Shown here: positions 15,594 to 24,857 of the stretch, piece after piece | How the letters are laid out: every line of letters starts with the position of its first letter | How positions within the stretch are numbered: the first letter of the stretch is position 1 | Origin: an uncultured bacterium | GTDB taxonomy: Bacteria; Bacteroidota; Bacteroidia; Sphingobacteriales; Sphingobacteriaceae | Direction of reading: 5' to 3' | Length of the DNA stretch: 27,697 bases | Assembly (NCBI GenBank): GCA_903958995.1 | Contig: CAJBVG010000201.1 | Coordinates: 1 to 27,697, forward strand | The notes under the pieces: generated by a model | The model's database searches: none | What the model was told of the DNA's origin: nothing | Seen by the model: only the letters and a program-made list of their open reading frames with translations | Program-made: the position numbers and the translations under genes

Positions 15594-16173
15594 TATCAGG
15601 TTAGTTTCATTCGCTTTAGCAGCTACGGTTATCGTTGGCTCTCTATCGTCGTGCTACCATAGCAAAAAAAATCCAGGATATGAATATGCTCCGAATATGT
15701 ATCATCCGATAGCATACAATCCTGATCAACCAAATGCTCAGTTCAAAAACGGACAAACAGCACAGCTTCCAGTTGCAGGTACTGCCCCTATTGGTTTCCA
15801 TAAGTTCGCTTATGAAAATTCATTAGATGGTTATGCTAAAGCTGGCGCAGAATTAGTGAATCCATTTGCTGGAGATACTACTCTTGCTTTGGCTGATGGT
15901 GAAAGCTTATATAACAACTTTTGTTCGCACTGCCATGGTATGCAAGGTAAAGGCGATGGTGCTATTATCGCTAACGGAAAATTCCCGCCGCCACCATCTT
16001 ACTCTACTGGTAACTCATCTAGAGGTGGAGCAATGAAAGACTTAACTGATGGTAAGATTTATCATACCATTACCTATGGTGTAAACTTGATGGGCCCACA
16101 CGCTACTCAAATTACTCCAGAAGAACGTTGGAAAATCGTTCTTTATGTTCACAAATTACAGAATGTACAATAA
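15580..16173 (+). CDS. actE: Alternative complex III subunit E, monoheme cytochrome c lipoprotein
   Basis: 197 residues. N-terminal lipoprotein signal with GSLSSC (Cys25). One heme-c site CSHCH (115-119) and a downstream LMGPHA Met region that probably gives the sixth ligand. Expected role: periplasmic exit of electrons from ACIII toward the oxidase. The start could be either of two adjacent ATGs (15580 or 15583); both overlap the end of actD. Confidence 0.94.
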   Translation: MMKNNIRLVSFALAATVIVGSLSSCYHSKKNPGYEYAPNMYHPIAYNPDQPNAQFKNGQTAQLPVAGTAPIGFHKFAYENSLDGYAKAGAELVNPFAGDTTLALADGESLYNNFCSHCHGMQGKGDGAIIANGKFPPPPSYSTGNSSRGGAMKDLTDGKIYHTITYGVNLMGPHATQITPEERWKIVLYVHKLQNVQ

Positions 16174-16191
16174 TCAAGAAAGCGGATCATA

Positions 16192-17400
16192 ATGGCAAAC
16201 TTCGATTTAAATCAGAGATATGAATTTTCAGCTGGCGCAAAACGCTGGTCAATTATTCTATTGGCAATAGGAATATTGTCTGTAGGATACGGATTATTCT
16301 CAGGACACGCAGAGCGCACATTTGCGAACTTGCTACTGAATAGTTATTACATTACTGGCTTATGTATGGCTGGCTTGTTCTTCATCGCAGTGCAATACGT
16401 TGCAAATGCGGGTTGGGCAACTGCGCTTATCCGTATTCCTTCTGCTTTCTCTGCAGTGTTGCCTTGGGCAGGACTAGTATTAGTTGCAGTAATTGTTAGT
16501 GGTTTATATACTCATAATTTATACCACCACTGGGCAGATCCAGATTTAGTTAATCCTAACAGCCCTAAATTCGATAAACTTATCGAAGGCAAAAGCGCAT
16601 TATTAAATTTACCAGTATTTATTGGTAGCATCACAGGCTTCCTAATTATTTGGTCACTTTTCTCACGTATGCTACGTAGCTACTCTACGAAAGAAGATCA
16701 AATTGCAGGCATCGGTATGCACGATAAGAGTGTTAAATTTTCAGCAATATTTTTAGTGATCTTCGGATTCACTTCAGCAATATTTGCTTTCCAAGTCATC
16801 ATGAGTTTAGAAGCTCATTGGTTCTCTACGATGTTTGCTTGGTATAACTTCGCTGCTCTTTGGGTAAGTGGGTTATCTGCAATTACTTTAACATTAATTA
16901 TTTTACGCGAACAAGGATACTTCACTTGGATCAACGATTCACACTTACACGATTTAGGTAAATTCGTATTCGCATTTTCGGTGTTCTGGACATACATTTG
17001 GTTCTCTCAATTCTTATTGATTTACTATGCCAACATGCCAGAAGAAACCATCTACTTTAAACATAGAATGGAGAATGGATATTTACCATTGTTCTGGTTA
17101 AATCTAATCATCAATTTCGTATTGCCTTTGCTAATCTTAATGACTCGTGATGCAAAACGTAATTTCAAAACAATGAAAATTGTTACCATCATTTTATTAG
17201 CTGGTCACTGGTTAGATTATTACATAATGATTATGCCAGGTACTGTTGGTGCTGAACATGGTTTCGGAATTATCGAAATTGGTACTACTGCCGGATTTAT
17301 CGGTTTGTTTATGTGGATCATGTTAACTTCTTTAAGCAAGGCTGCGTTGGTTCCTAAAAACCACCCTTACTTAGAAGAAAGTTTACATCACGATATATAA
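16192..17400 (+). CDS. actF: Alternative complex III subunit F, integral membrane protein
   Basis: 402 residues, about ten hydrophobic segments, distantly related to ActC. Motifs: NLYHHWADPDLV near residue 106, and HLHDLGKFVFAFSVFWTYIW near 242, followed by NMPEETIYF. It follows actE by 18 nt and precedes coxB by 9 nt, so complex III and the oxidase are transcribed together, in keeping with the ACIII-aa3 supercomplex known in Flavobacterium. Confidence 0.94.
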   Translation: MANFDLNQRYEFSAGAKRWSIILLAIGILSVGYGLFSGHAERTFANLLLNSYYITGLCMAGLFFIAVQYVANAGWATALIRIPSAFSAVLPWAGLVLVAVIVSGLYTHNLYHHWADPDLVNPNSPKFDKLIEGKSALLNLPVFIGSITGFLIIWSLFSRMLRSYSTKEDQIAGIGMHDKSVKFSAIFLVIFGFTSAIFAFQVIMSLEAHWFSTMFAWYNFAALWVSGLSAITLTLIILREQGYFTWINDSHLHDLGKFVFAFSVFWTYIWFSQFLLIYYANMPEETIYFKHRMENGYLPLFWLNLIINFVLPLLILMTRDAKRNFKTMKIVTIILLAGHWLDYYIMIMPGTVGAEHGFGIIEIGTTAGFIGLFMWIMLTSLSKAALVPKNHPYLEESLHHDI

Positions 17401-17409
17401 AATTATTTT

Positions 17410-18585
17410 ATGAAATACTCTATATTATCAAAAATGAAATTAAATCTGAAAGCTCTTTCTGCATTTGCATTGATCACGCTTAGCTCAACTATTGCGCTAG
17501 CTCAAGATCCTAATGCATTGCCTACAGAACCTAAACCATTGAGTATTGATTTTTGGTTTTACACCTTATTGTTAGTAGCCGCAGTATTAGTATTTGCTGT
17601 AATAAACAAAACGGTTAAAGCGCTAGAATTAACACATACTTTAAATGGTAAAGAAGTAGGTAACAAATGGAATAAAATCAATGGAGTAATATTCTTGATT
17701 TTTGGTCTTGGTTTCTTCTCAGCAATATTCTGGGAATTTAATACTCATGGTCGCCAATTACTACCGGAAGCAGCTTCAATCCATGGTGCTCAAACAGATT
17801 ATTTGTTCAACATTACGTTGATTTTTACAGGTGCTGTATTTGTACTTACACACATCTTATTATTTTTCTTTGCATTTAAATACAAAGGATCTGGAAAGAG
17901 AAAAGCATTCTTCTACTCTCATAACGACAAGTTAGAAGTTTACTGGACATTAATCCCTGCTATTGTTTTAGCAGTATTAGTATTCTCTGGATGGAAAACT
18001 TGGACGAACATTACTACGCCTGCTCCGCAAGAAGCACTGCAATTAGATGTTACAGGTAAACAATTCGCTTGGATTGTTCGTTACCCAGGTACTGATAAAG
18101 TATTAGGAACGAAAGCATTCAAATTAGTAAATGATGTAAACGAAACTGGTGTTAACTACAACGATATAAATGCGAAAGATGATTTCTTCACTCGCGAAAT
18201 TTATTTGCCAGTAAACAGACCAGTGAAGTTTAACTTCGGTGCAAGAGATGTACTACACTCTGCTTATTTGCCACACTTCCGTGCGCAAATGAACTGTGTA
18301 CCGGGCATGCCTACAACGTTCTGGTTTACTCCAACAATTACTACGGATGAAATGCGTGTGAAAACAAATGATCCAAAGTTCGATTACCTTTTATTATGTG
18401 CTAAAATTTGTGGTACTGCCCACTATAACATGCAAGTAAAAATTGTTGTTGTTGATGAAGCTGCTTATGCAACATGGTTAGCTACACAAAAACCATATTA
18501 CACAGAAGAAACTGCTAAACAAATTACCGAGGCTGAAGTTGCTAGAATGAAAGCCGAAGAAGAAAGAAAATTAGCATTGAATTAA
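17410..18585 (+). CDS. coxB: Cytochrome c oxidase subunit II
   Basis: 391 residues, longer than the minimal subunit II because of the extended N-terminus. Signal peptide ending ALAQ at ~32, then three hydrophobic stretches. The CuA domain has all ligands: H283 (VLHSAYLPHFR) and CAKICGTAHYNM with C330, C334, H338 and M341. It accepts electrons from cytochrome c and hands them to heme a. No fused cytochrome c domain. The Lys/Glu-rich tail is soluble. An internal ATG nine codons in (17434) could also start the signal peptide. Confidence 0.96.
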   Translation: MKYSILSKMKLNLKALSAFALITLSSTIALAQDPNALPTEPKPLSIDFWFYTLLLVAAVLVFAVINKTVKALELTHTLNGKEVGNKWNKINGVIFLIFGLGFFSAIFWEFNTHGRQLLPEAASIHGAQTDYLFNITLIFTGAVFVLTHILLFFFAFKYKGSGKRKAFFYSHNDKLEVYWTLIPAIVLAVLVFSGWKTWTNITTPAPQEALQLDVTGKQFAWIVRYPGTDKVLGTKAFKLVNDVNETGVNYNDINAKDDFFTREIYLPVNRPVKFNFGARDVLHSAYLPHFRAQMNCVPGMPTTFWFTPTITTDEMRVKTNDPKFDYLLLCAKICGTAHYNMQVKIVVVDEAAYATWLATQKPYYTEETAKQITEAEVARMKAEEERKLALN

Positions 18586-18608
18586 TTAGAAAAAAAGTTT
18601 AGAAAAAT

Positions 18609-20462
18609 ATGTCAACTCAAGCTTTAGACCACACTGACGTGCACGCACATTCAGATCACCACGAACATCACCCTGAGACGTTCTGGTCGAAGTACGTATT
18701 CAGTATGGACCACAAGATGATTGCTAAGCAATTCCTAATCACAGGTATTATTATGGCAATTATTGGAATGGTACTTTCTGTATTGTTTCGTATTCAATTA
18801 GGATGGCCAGAAGAATCATTCCCATTCTTAGAAAGAATTTTAGGCAAATGGGCGAAAGATGGTCGCATCGACCCTTCGTTCTACATGTCAATGGTAACCA
18901 TCCATGGTACTATCATGGTTTTCTTTGTATTAACTGCTGGTTTAAGTGGTACGTTTAGTAACCTTTTAATTCCTTTGCAAGTTGGAGCAAGAGATATGGC
19001 TTCGCCATTCATCAATATGTTATCATATTGGTTCTTCTTTACTGCCAGTGTAATCATGACTTATTCATTGATGATTGAAACTGGTCCTGCTTCAGGTGGG
19101 TGGACAATTTATCCTCCTTTATCAGCATTGCCCAAAGCCATGCCAGGTTCCGGCCTCGGTATGACCTTATGGTTGCTCTCGATGGGATTGTTTGTCGCCT
19201 CTTCTTTAATGGGTGGTATTAACTACATCAGTACGGTATTAAACATGCGTACTAAAGGTATGGCAATGACTAAAATGCCTTTAACAATTTGGGCGTTCTT
19301 CTTAACAGCAGTGTTAGGTGTGTTATCATTCCCAGTTTTATTAGCAGGTGTTATCTTATTAATTTTTGATAGAAGTTTCGGAACAAGTTTCTACTTGTCT
19401 GATATTTATATAGGTGGAGAGGCTTTACCAAATCATGGTGGTTCTCCAGTATTATTCCAGCATTTATTCTGGTTCCTAGGTCACCCAGAGGTATACATTA
19501 TTATTATGCCAGCTTTGGGTATCACTTCAGAAATTATTGCAACAAACGCACGTAAACCAATCTTCGGTTACCGTGCCATGATCATGTCACTTATTGGTAT
19601 CGCTTTCTTATCGTTCATCGTATGGGGTCACCATATGTTCGTAACCGGTATGAATCCTTTCTTAGGTTCGGTGTTCATGTTTACCACATTAATTATCGCA
19701 GTGCCTTCGGCTGTAAAAACGTTTAACTACTTAGCTACGTTGTGGAAAGGAAATATCCAATTTACTCCAGCAATGATGTTCTCTATGGGATTAGTTTCCT
19801 TGTTCATCTCTGGTGGTTTAACAGGTATTTTCTTAGGTAACGCTGCATTAGATATTAACTTACACGATACGTATTTCGTAGTTGCCCATTTCCATATTGT
19901 AATGGGTAGTTCGGCGATGTTCGGTATGTTCGCCGGTGTGTACCACTGGTATCCGAAAATGTTCGGCCGTATGATGGATGCTCGCTTAGGCTACTTCCAC
20001 TTCTGGTTAACATTCATCGCAGTATATTGCGTATTCTTCCCAATGCACTTCATCGGTTTAGATGGTGTTCCTCGTCGTTACTATGCATTCACTAGCTTTG
20101 AGTTTATGAATGAATGGTTAGTCGTGAATCAATTCATCAGTATCGCTGCAATAATAGGATCGCTTGCTCAATTCATCTTCTTGTATAACTTCTTCAGAAG
20201 TATTTTCAAAGGAGAGAAAGCAACACAAAATCCTTGGAAATCGAATACATTAGAATGGACTACTCCTGTAGAACACATCCACGGTAACTGGCCAGGTGAA
20301 ATACCTTCAGTTTACAGATGGCCGTATGATTACAGTAAGCCAGGTCATGATGAAGATTTTATTCCGCAAACAACTCCTTACTCAGAAACCATTTCGTCGA
20401 ATATTCCGACTGACTTTGGAATCCATGAGGAGCCAGTTAAAGCAGAAGAAAAGTCAAATTAA
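18609..20462 (+). CDS. coxA: Cytochrome c oxidase subunit I, aa3 type (A1)
   Basis: 617 residues with at least 12 membrane helices. Metal ligands are complete: H99 and H429 for heme a, H427 for heme a3, and H292, H341, H342 for CuB. The Tyr of GHPEVY (Y296) is the cross-linked tyrosine, and E294 marks the A1 (D-channel glutamate) type. The N-terminal ~20 residues are rich in His and Asp (HTDVHAHSDHHEHH), possibly binding metal. Directly follows coxB by 23 nt. Confidence 0.97.
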   Translation: MSTQALDHTDVHAHSDHHEHHPETFWSKYVFSMDHKMIAKQFLITGIIMAIIGMVLSVLFRIQLGWPEESFPFLERILGKWAKDGRIDPSFYMSMVTIHGTIMVFFVLTAGLSGTFSNLLIPLQVGARDMASPFINMLSYWFFFTASVIMTYSLMIETGPASGGWTIYPPLSALPKAMPGSGLGMTLWLLSMGLFVASSLMGGINYISTVLNMRTKGMAMTKMPLTIWAFFLTAVLGVLSFPVLLAGVILLIFDRSFGTSFYLSDIYIGGEALPNHGGSPVLFQHLFWFLGHPEVYIIIMPALGITSEIIATNARKPIFGYRAMIMSLIGIAFLSFIVWGHHMFVTGMNPFLGSVFMFTTLIIAVPSAVKTFNYLATLWKGNIQFTPAMMFSMGLVSLFISGGLTGIFLGNAALDINLHDTYFVVAHFHIVMGSSAMFGMFAGVYHWYPKMFGRMMDARLGYFHFWLTFIAVYCVFFPMHFIGLDGVPRRYYAFTSFEFMNEWLVVNQFISIAAIIGSLAQFIFLYNFFRSIFKGEKATQNPWKSNTLEWTTPVEHIHGNWPGEIPSVYRWPYDYSKPGHDEDFIPQTTPYSETISSNIPTDFGIHEEPVKAEEKSN

Positions 20463-20472
20463 TTTTTGATCG

Positions 20473-21573
20473 ATGAATAATAGTTCATATCGATCGGAAT
20501 ATAACAAAAATGAAAAACGATTCATTGGAATCAGTTTTATAACCATTTGTTCTTTGTTTCTTTTAATTCTTGCCGGCGGTATTGTTCGCAGTACTGGTTC
20601 GGGGATGGGTTGCCCAGATTGGCCGAAATGCTTTAATCAATGGGTGCCACCAACAGACGTTAGTCAGTTGCCCGAAAATTATCGCGAACAATATCTCGAA
20701 AAGAGACTGCATAAAAATGAGCACTTCGCGCAGATGTTAGAAAAATTTGGATACGTAGAAACAGCTAAACAGCTAAGAAACGATCCGAGTATAACCGCTA
20801 CCGAAGAGTTTGATGTAGTAAATACTTATACCGAATATATCAACCGATTAATAGGTGCCATTACTGGTGTTTTTATGGTGTTGATGTTGGTGTTCTCGAT
20901 TCCTTTAATCAAACAACACCTCACCGTATTTATTTTAAGTATCGTTACATTAATCATTACATTTTTTCAGGCCTGGTTTGGCTCAATCGTAGTAACAACA
21001 AATTTGGTATCATGGACCATCACCGTACACATGGTGTTGGCTCTAGTGATTCTTGCGCTCGTGATCTATAATTACAGCGTTGTGAAATACAAACACCTCG
21101 AATCGGTGAAAGTATCGATCCCAAATTTAAGAGTTGCTTCTCTTCTAACCTGGGTAAGCATTGCGCTTACTTTGCTTCAAGTTATTTGGGGTACCGAGTT
21201 GAGAGAAAGCATTGATCATTATGCCGATTTTTGGAAAGGAACAAATCGCGAAGCTTGGGTAAGTCTAACTGGATTTATCTTTAAGTTACACCGTAGTTTC
21301 TCCATTATCCTTGTATTGCTTAGCATCTATACCACTTGGTATATTCGCATATACTTCGGAGCCATTAAACGCCTACGTCGCTTTTCGTCCGCAGCAATTG
21401 TTATTCTTGCTCTGCAAATAATAACAGGATTAATATTAGCAAACTTTGCCTTGCCTTATGGGTTACAACCAGTACACTTAGTGCTTTCGAGCCTATTGAT
21501 TGGTGCCCTAGTAATGCAAATTATTATGATTAATATTTACAAAAGAAATATAGCACTTGATTTAATTAGTTAA
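20473..21573 (+). CDS. ctaA: Heme A synthase (COX15/CtaA family)
   Basis: 366 residues, eight expected helices. It contains the STGSGMGCPDWPKC signature (C47 and C53). It converts heme O to heme A for the oxidase encoded just upstream. His residues in the other expected helix positions are present (HMVLAL, LHRSFS, VHLVLSS), but the usual E-x-x-H-R of the first half reads EYINR (residues 121-125), with Asn124 in place of His. A ~60-residue insert between the Cys motif and this helix (Gln/Lys/Glu-rich) is longer than in Bacillus CtaA. Confidence 0.93.
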   Translation: MNNSSYRSEYNKNEKRFIGISFITICSLFLLILAGGIVRSTGSGMGCPDWPKCFNQWVPPTDVSQLPENYREQYLEKRLHKNEHFAQMLEKFGYVETAKQLRNDPSITATEEFDVVNTYTEYINRLIGAITGVFMVLMLVFSIPLIKQHLTVFILSIVTLIITFFQAWFGSIVVTTNLVSWTITVHMVLALVILALVIYNYSVVKYKHLESVKVSIPNLRVASLLTWVSIALTLLQVIWGTELRESIDHYADFWKGTNREAWVSLTGFIFKLHRSFSIILVLLSIYTTWYIRIYFGAIKRLRRFSSAAIVILALQIITGLILANFALPYGLQPVHLVLSSLLIGALVMQIIMINIYKRNIALDLIS

Positions 21574-21580
21574 TAAAAAA

Positions 21581-22474
21581 GTGATTGTAGAAAATATCCA
21601 TACAAAGTCGAACCTGACCCTTAAAATTCAGGATTATGTGCAGTTCCTAAAATTGCGCCTAACCCTGCTTGTGGTATTTTCGGCAGCTATTACTTTTGCT
21701 TATGCAGCTAAAGGTAATTTAGTATGGGGTCAACTTTGGTTAATGGTGTTGGGTGGTTTTTTAACAACCGCATCGGCAAATGGATTTAACCAAGTAATAG
21801 AACGTGAGCTTGATAAATTAATGATGCGTACTCGTCTTCGTCCATTGCCAACGCAACGCATGACGATGGCAGAGGGCTTAACAGCATCAATACTAATGGG
21901 CATCGCCGGGATTTTCATCCTTACGTATTACTTCAATGTGATTACAGGAGTATTAGCTTTGTTCTCTATTATTACCTACGCATTCATTTATACTCCATTA
22001 AAAACACGCACATCTTTTGCAGTATTTGTTGGTGCTATAGCTGGTGCAATGCCACCACTTTTGGGTTATGTAGCGTATTCAAATAGTTTCGGTTTCGAAC
22101 CAGGAATTATGTTCGCTATACAATTTATTTGGCAGTTCCCACACTTCTGGTCTTTGGCTTGGGTGTTAGATGATGATTATAAAAAAGCAGGAATGAACTT
22201 GATGCCTTCTTCAGAAGGAAGATCAAAAAATAGCGCATTCCAAATTATGCTTTATACATTAATATTAATTCCAGTGAGCTTACTTCCATTGAAATTTGGA
22301 ATGGCTGGATATACACTAGCAATCGTATCACTTATTGCCGGATTAGCATTCTTTATGCAATCGGTAAAGTTGTACCGCCAATGTAGCATTAAAGCAGCAC
22401 GTGAATTAATGTTTGGTTCGTTCTTGTACTTACCAATTGTTCAAATCACTTTACTTATTGATAAATTAAATTAA
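21581..22474 (+). CDS. ctaB: Protoheme IX farnesyltransferase (heme O synthase)
   Basis: 297 residues, UbiA-type prenyltransferase with about nine helices. First motif NQVIERELD (70-78, Glu in place of the first Asp) followed by MMRTRLRPLP; second motif LDDDYKKAGMNLMP. It attaches a farnesyl group to heme B, the step before CtaA. The start is GTG at 21581, 8 nt after ctaA; no ATG gives a full-length first helix. Confidence 0.94.
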   Translation: MIVENIHTKSNLTLKIQDYVQFLKLRLTLLVVFSAAITFAYAAKGNLVWGQLWLMVLGGFLTTASANGFNQVIERELDKLMMRTRLRPLPTQRMTMAEGLTASILMGIAGIFILTYYFNVITGVLALFSIITYAFIYTPLKTRTSFAVFVGAIAGAMPPLLGYVAYSNSFGFEPGIMFAIQFIWQFPHFWSLAWVLDDDYKKAGMNLMPSSEGRSKNSAFQIMLYTLILIPVSLLPLKFGMAGYTLAIVSLIAGLAFFMQSVKLYRQCSIKAARELMFGSFLYLPIVQITLLIDKLN

Positions 22475-22475
22475 A

Positions 22476-23045
22476 ATGAATACTATGACTGTAGAACAAG
22501 ATAAATTTAATCCACGCCCCGTTAAATTCGTGCTGTGGTTGTTTATCCTGAGTTCTATCATGATGTTTGCTGGCTTGACTAGTGCTTATATCGTTCGTCA
22601 GGCAGAAGGAAATTGGAAGATCTTCGATTTACCTTCAATATTTTATATTACAACAGTTTTGATTTTATTGAGTAGTGCCACTATGCATTATTCAGTACTT
22701 CAAGCGAAAAAAAATAACATTGCAAAGCAACAGATTGGCTTATGGTTGAGCTTCCTTTTAGGAGCTGGATTTTTAGCCGGACAGTACATGGGTTGGCAAG
22801 AATTAATTGCCAATAAAGTGTACTTCGTGGGTAACCCATCTGAGTCTTTTGTGTATGTAATTTCAGGTCTACATGGCGCACATATTGTAGCAGGCTTACT
22901 TTTAATGGTGTCTGCACTTATTGGCGTATATCGTAATATTAGCCAAACGAAGAACATTTTCCGCATGGAATTAACTTCTATCTTTTGGCATTTTATTGAT
23001 ATTTTGTGGATATATTTGTTTGTGTTTTTATTAATTAATAGATAG
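22476..23045 (+). CDS. Heme-copper oxidase subunit III, first copy
   Basis: 189 residues, five helices. Conserved GLHGAHIVAGLLL and FWHFIDILWIYLF near the C-terminus. It starts 1 nt after the ctaB stop. In many Bacteroidota two short subunit III proteins are encoded side by side; this one is the shorter and more diverged member. A second reading at the internal ATG 22485 is possible. Confidence 0.9.
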   Translation: MNTMTVEQDKFNPRPVKFVLWLFILSSIMMFAGLTSAYIVRQAEGNWKIFDLPSIFYITTVLILLSSATMHYSVLQAKKNNIAKQQIGLWLSFLLGAGFLAGQYMGWQELIANKVYFVGNPSESFVYVISGLHGAHIVAGLLLMVSALIGVYRNISQTKNIFRMELTSIFWHFIDILWIYLFVFLLINR

Positions 23046-23057
23046 TCTATATACAAC

Positions 23058-23741
23058 ATGACGACGAACACTTCTCAATTAGACGAGATCAAATCGACCC
23101 CTTGGAATGGTGGCAGATCACCTTTCAATGTAGAGTATGGAAAAATGATGATGTGGTTCTTCCTTCTTTCGGATGCATTCACATTTTCTGCTTTGTTAAT
23201 CGCTTACGGAGCGCTACGTTTTAGTAGTACTTCTTGGCCTGATCCAGACGTAGTTTTCCAATCCGCTCCAGGTATTGCTCACGGTGCCCCTTTGGTATTC
23301 GTAGGTATCATGACCTTCATTTTAATTATGAGCTCTGTAACTATGGTATTAGCCGTAGAAGCAGGTCATCGTAAAGCAAAAGCAGAAGTTGCTAAATGGA
23401 TGGTTTGGACTGTTATCGGTGGGTTAGCTTTCTTAGGCTGTCAAGCTTGGGAGTGGACACACTTACACCATGAAGGCGCTTGGTGGGGACATAATCCTTT
23501 CTTAAATGAAGACGGTACAGTTGCTTCAACTAATTTTACGAACTTATTTTTTACCATCACTGGTTTCCACGGTTTCCACGTGTTCTCGGGTGTGGTTATT
23601 AATATCATCATTTTAATAAATGTACTAGGCGGTACTTATGAGCGCCGTGGTCATTATGATATGGTGGAGAAAGTAGGTCTTTACTGGCACTTTGTAGATT
23701 TAGTTTGGGTATTCGTATTTACCTTCTTCTACCTAGTGTAA
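23058..23741 (+). CDS. coxC: Cytochrome c oxidase subunit III, second copy
   Basis: 227 residues. FHGFHVFSGVVINI and LYWHFVDLVWVFVFTFFYLV are the usual signatures. Subunit III stabilises subunit I and helps sustain proton uptake. It keeps a longer loop with HHEGAWWGHNPFLNEDG between helices. It follows the first copy by 12 nt. Confidence 0.94.
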   Translation: MTTNTSQLDEIKSTPWNGGRSPFNVEYGKMMMWFFLLSDAFTFSALLIAYGALRFSSTSWPDPDVVFQSAPGIAHGAPLVFVGIMTFILIMSSVTMVLAVEAGHRKAKAEVAKWMVWTVIGGLAFLGCQAWEWTHLHHEGAWWGHNPFLNEDGTVASTNFTNLFFTITGFHGFHVFSGVVINIIILINVLGGTYERRGHYDMVEKVGLYWHFVDLVWVFVFTFFYLV

Positions 23742-23767
23742 TTTTTAATTTTTAATTCTTAATTGAT
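23740..23767. repeat. 7-nt tandem repeat AATTTTT before the subunit IV gene
   Basis: Four heptamers in register (AATTTTT twice, AATTCTT, AATTGAT) overlapping the coxC stop codon and ending 7 nt before the ATG at 23775. Confidence 0.65.
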
Positions 23768-23774
23768 ATAAGAT

Positions 23775-24116
23775 ATGTCAGACAATCACACAGCAGAAGC
23801 TCACCACGACGATCATGCAGGCATGACGAAGAAAAAAATATGGTCAGTGTTTTGGGTTCTTTTAGGAATCACTGCAATTGAGTTTCTTATCGCTTTGGTA
23901 TTAATTCCGAAAGGAATTTTAGGCCATGGCTTTGGTAACGTTTTATACATCGCATTAACATTATTAAAAGCATTTTATATTGTTGCTTATTTCATGCACT
24001 TGAAATTTGAAAAAGTAGGATTGATCTATTCGATCTTAATTCCTACTATGTTCATTATATTTTTTGTGATATGGATGCTTTACGAAGGCAACTATTGGAT
24101 GCACATTCGTCTTTAA
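23775..24116 (+). CDS. Cytochrome c oxidase subunit IV family protein
   Basis: 113 residues, three hydrophobic segments (KIWSVFWVLLGITAIEFLIA, VLYIALTLLKAFYIVAYFMH, LIPTMFIIFFVIWMLY), with a His-rich N-terminus (HTAEAHHDDHAG). Size and layout fit the small CyoD/CtaF-like subunit of A-type oxidases. The SCO gene starts one base after its stop codon. Confidence 0.88.
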   Translation: MSDNHTAEAHHDDHAGMTKKKIWSVFWVLLGITAIEFLIALVLIPKGILGHGFGNVLYIALTLLKAFYIVAYFMHLKFEKVGLIYSILIPTMFIIFFVIWMLYEGNYWMHIRL

Positions 24117-24117
24117 T

Positions 24118-24789
24118 ATGAATAACAGAGGATTAAAAACTACAATTATCCTCTTCCTCATTTTGGTTGTTCCGGCTGTTGGGTATTTATTACTCAGAAC
24201 CGGAACAAATCATTTTAAGCCACTCCCAATTTTTGGAGAACGCTATGAGGAAGCAGGAGACACCGTATATCATACGGTTGGCGATTTCGCATTTATCAAT
24301 CAATATGGCGATACCGTTAGTTCAAATAGCTTAAAAGGAAACATAAAAATTGTCAACTTCTTTTTTACAGATTGTAAAACCATCTGCCCAAAAATGAGTT
24401 ATCAACTAGAACGTGTTCAAAAGAAAACACAAACGGTAGACAACATTGTTATTCTATCGCATACCGTAAATCCCGAAAGTGATTCGGTGCCCGTGTTAAT
24501 GAAATATGCAGAAATGCATGGCGCTATGAAAAACAAATGGCATTTCTTAACTGGCGATAAAAAAGAATTGTATCGAATTGCACGTGAAGGATATTTAGTA
24601 AATGCTTTGCAAGGCGATGGTGGTCCGAATGATTTTATTCATACAGAGATGTTTGTTCTCATTGATCAAAATCAACGTATTCGAGGCTTCTACGATGGAA
24701 CATCTGCAGGCGCTGTAGATACTCTCATCGACGAATTGAAAGTGTTATTAAAAGAAGAAATTGCAGGACCAAAGAAAAAAAATAAGTAA
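24118..24789 (+). CDS. SCO1/SenC family copper chaperone
   Basis: 223 residues with an N-terminal membrane anchor (~7-26) and a thioredoxin-like domain. Copper site complete: C86 and C90 in CKTICP, and H175 in DFIHTEMFV. SCO proteins deliver copper or reduce the CuA site of subunit II, encoded in the same operon. The domain faces the periplasm. The C-terminus is Lys-rich. It starts one base after the previous stop codon. Confidence 0.93.
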   Translation: MNNRGLKTTIILFLILVVPAVGYLLLRTGTNHFKPLPIFGERYEEAGDTVYHTVGDFAFINQYGDTVSSNSLKGNIKIVNFFFTDCKTICPKMSYQLERVQKKTQTVDNIVILSHTVNPESDSVPVLMKYAEMHGAMKNKWHFLTGDKKELYRIAREGYLVNALQGDGGPNDFIHTEMFVLIDQNQRIRGFYDGTSAGAVDTLIDELKVLLKEEIAGPKKKNK

Positions 24790-24857
24790 ATGTGCAGATG
24801 CGTAGATGTGCAAATTCACGAGCACACGAGCATACGAGCACACGAGCACACGAACAT
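24790..24857. repeat. 8-nt tandem repeats ATGTGCAN then GCACACGA, up to the DUF420 start
   Basis: Three ATGTGCAN-type octamers (24790-24813), a transitional ATTCACGA, then four GCACACGA-type units (24822-24853), leading without a break into the ATG at 24858. The GTG at 24792 would translate these repeats into a low-complexity peptide and is not the likely start. Confidence 0.8.

Noticed and set aside
20473..22474. Frameshift or disruption in ctaA/ctaB because of the GTG start and the His change
   Set aside because: Both frames are full length, with all other motifs and tight operon spacing.
24792..24857. GTG start extending the DUF420 protein by 22 residues
   Set aside because: The extension is translated repeat sequence (RAHEHTSTRAHEH); ATG 24858 gives a normal membrane-protein N-terminus.
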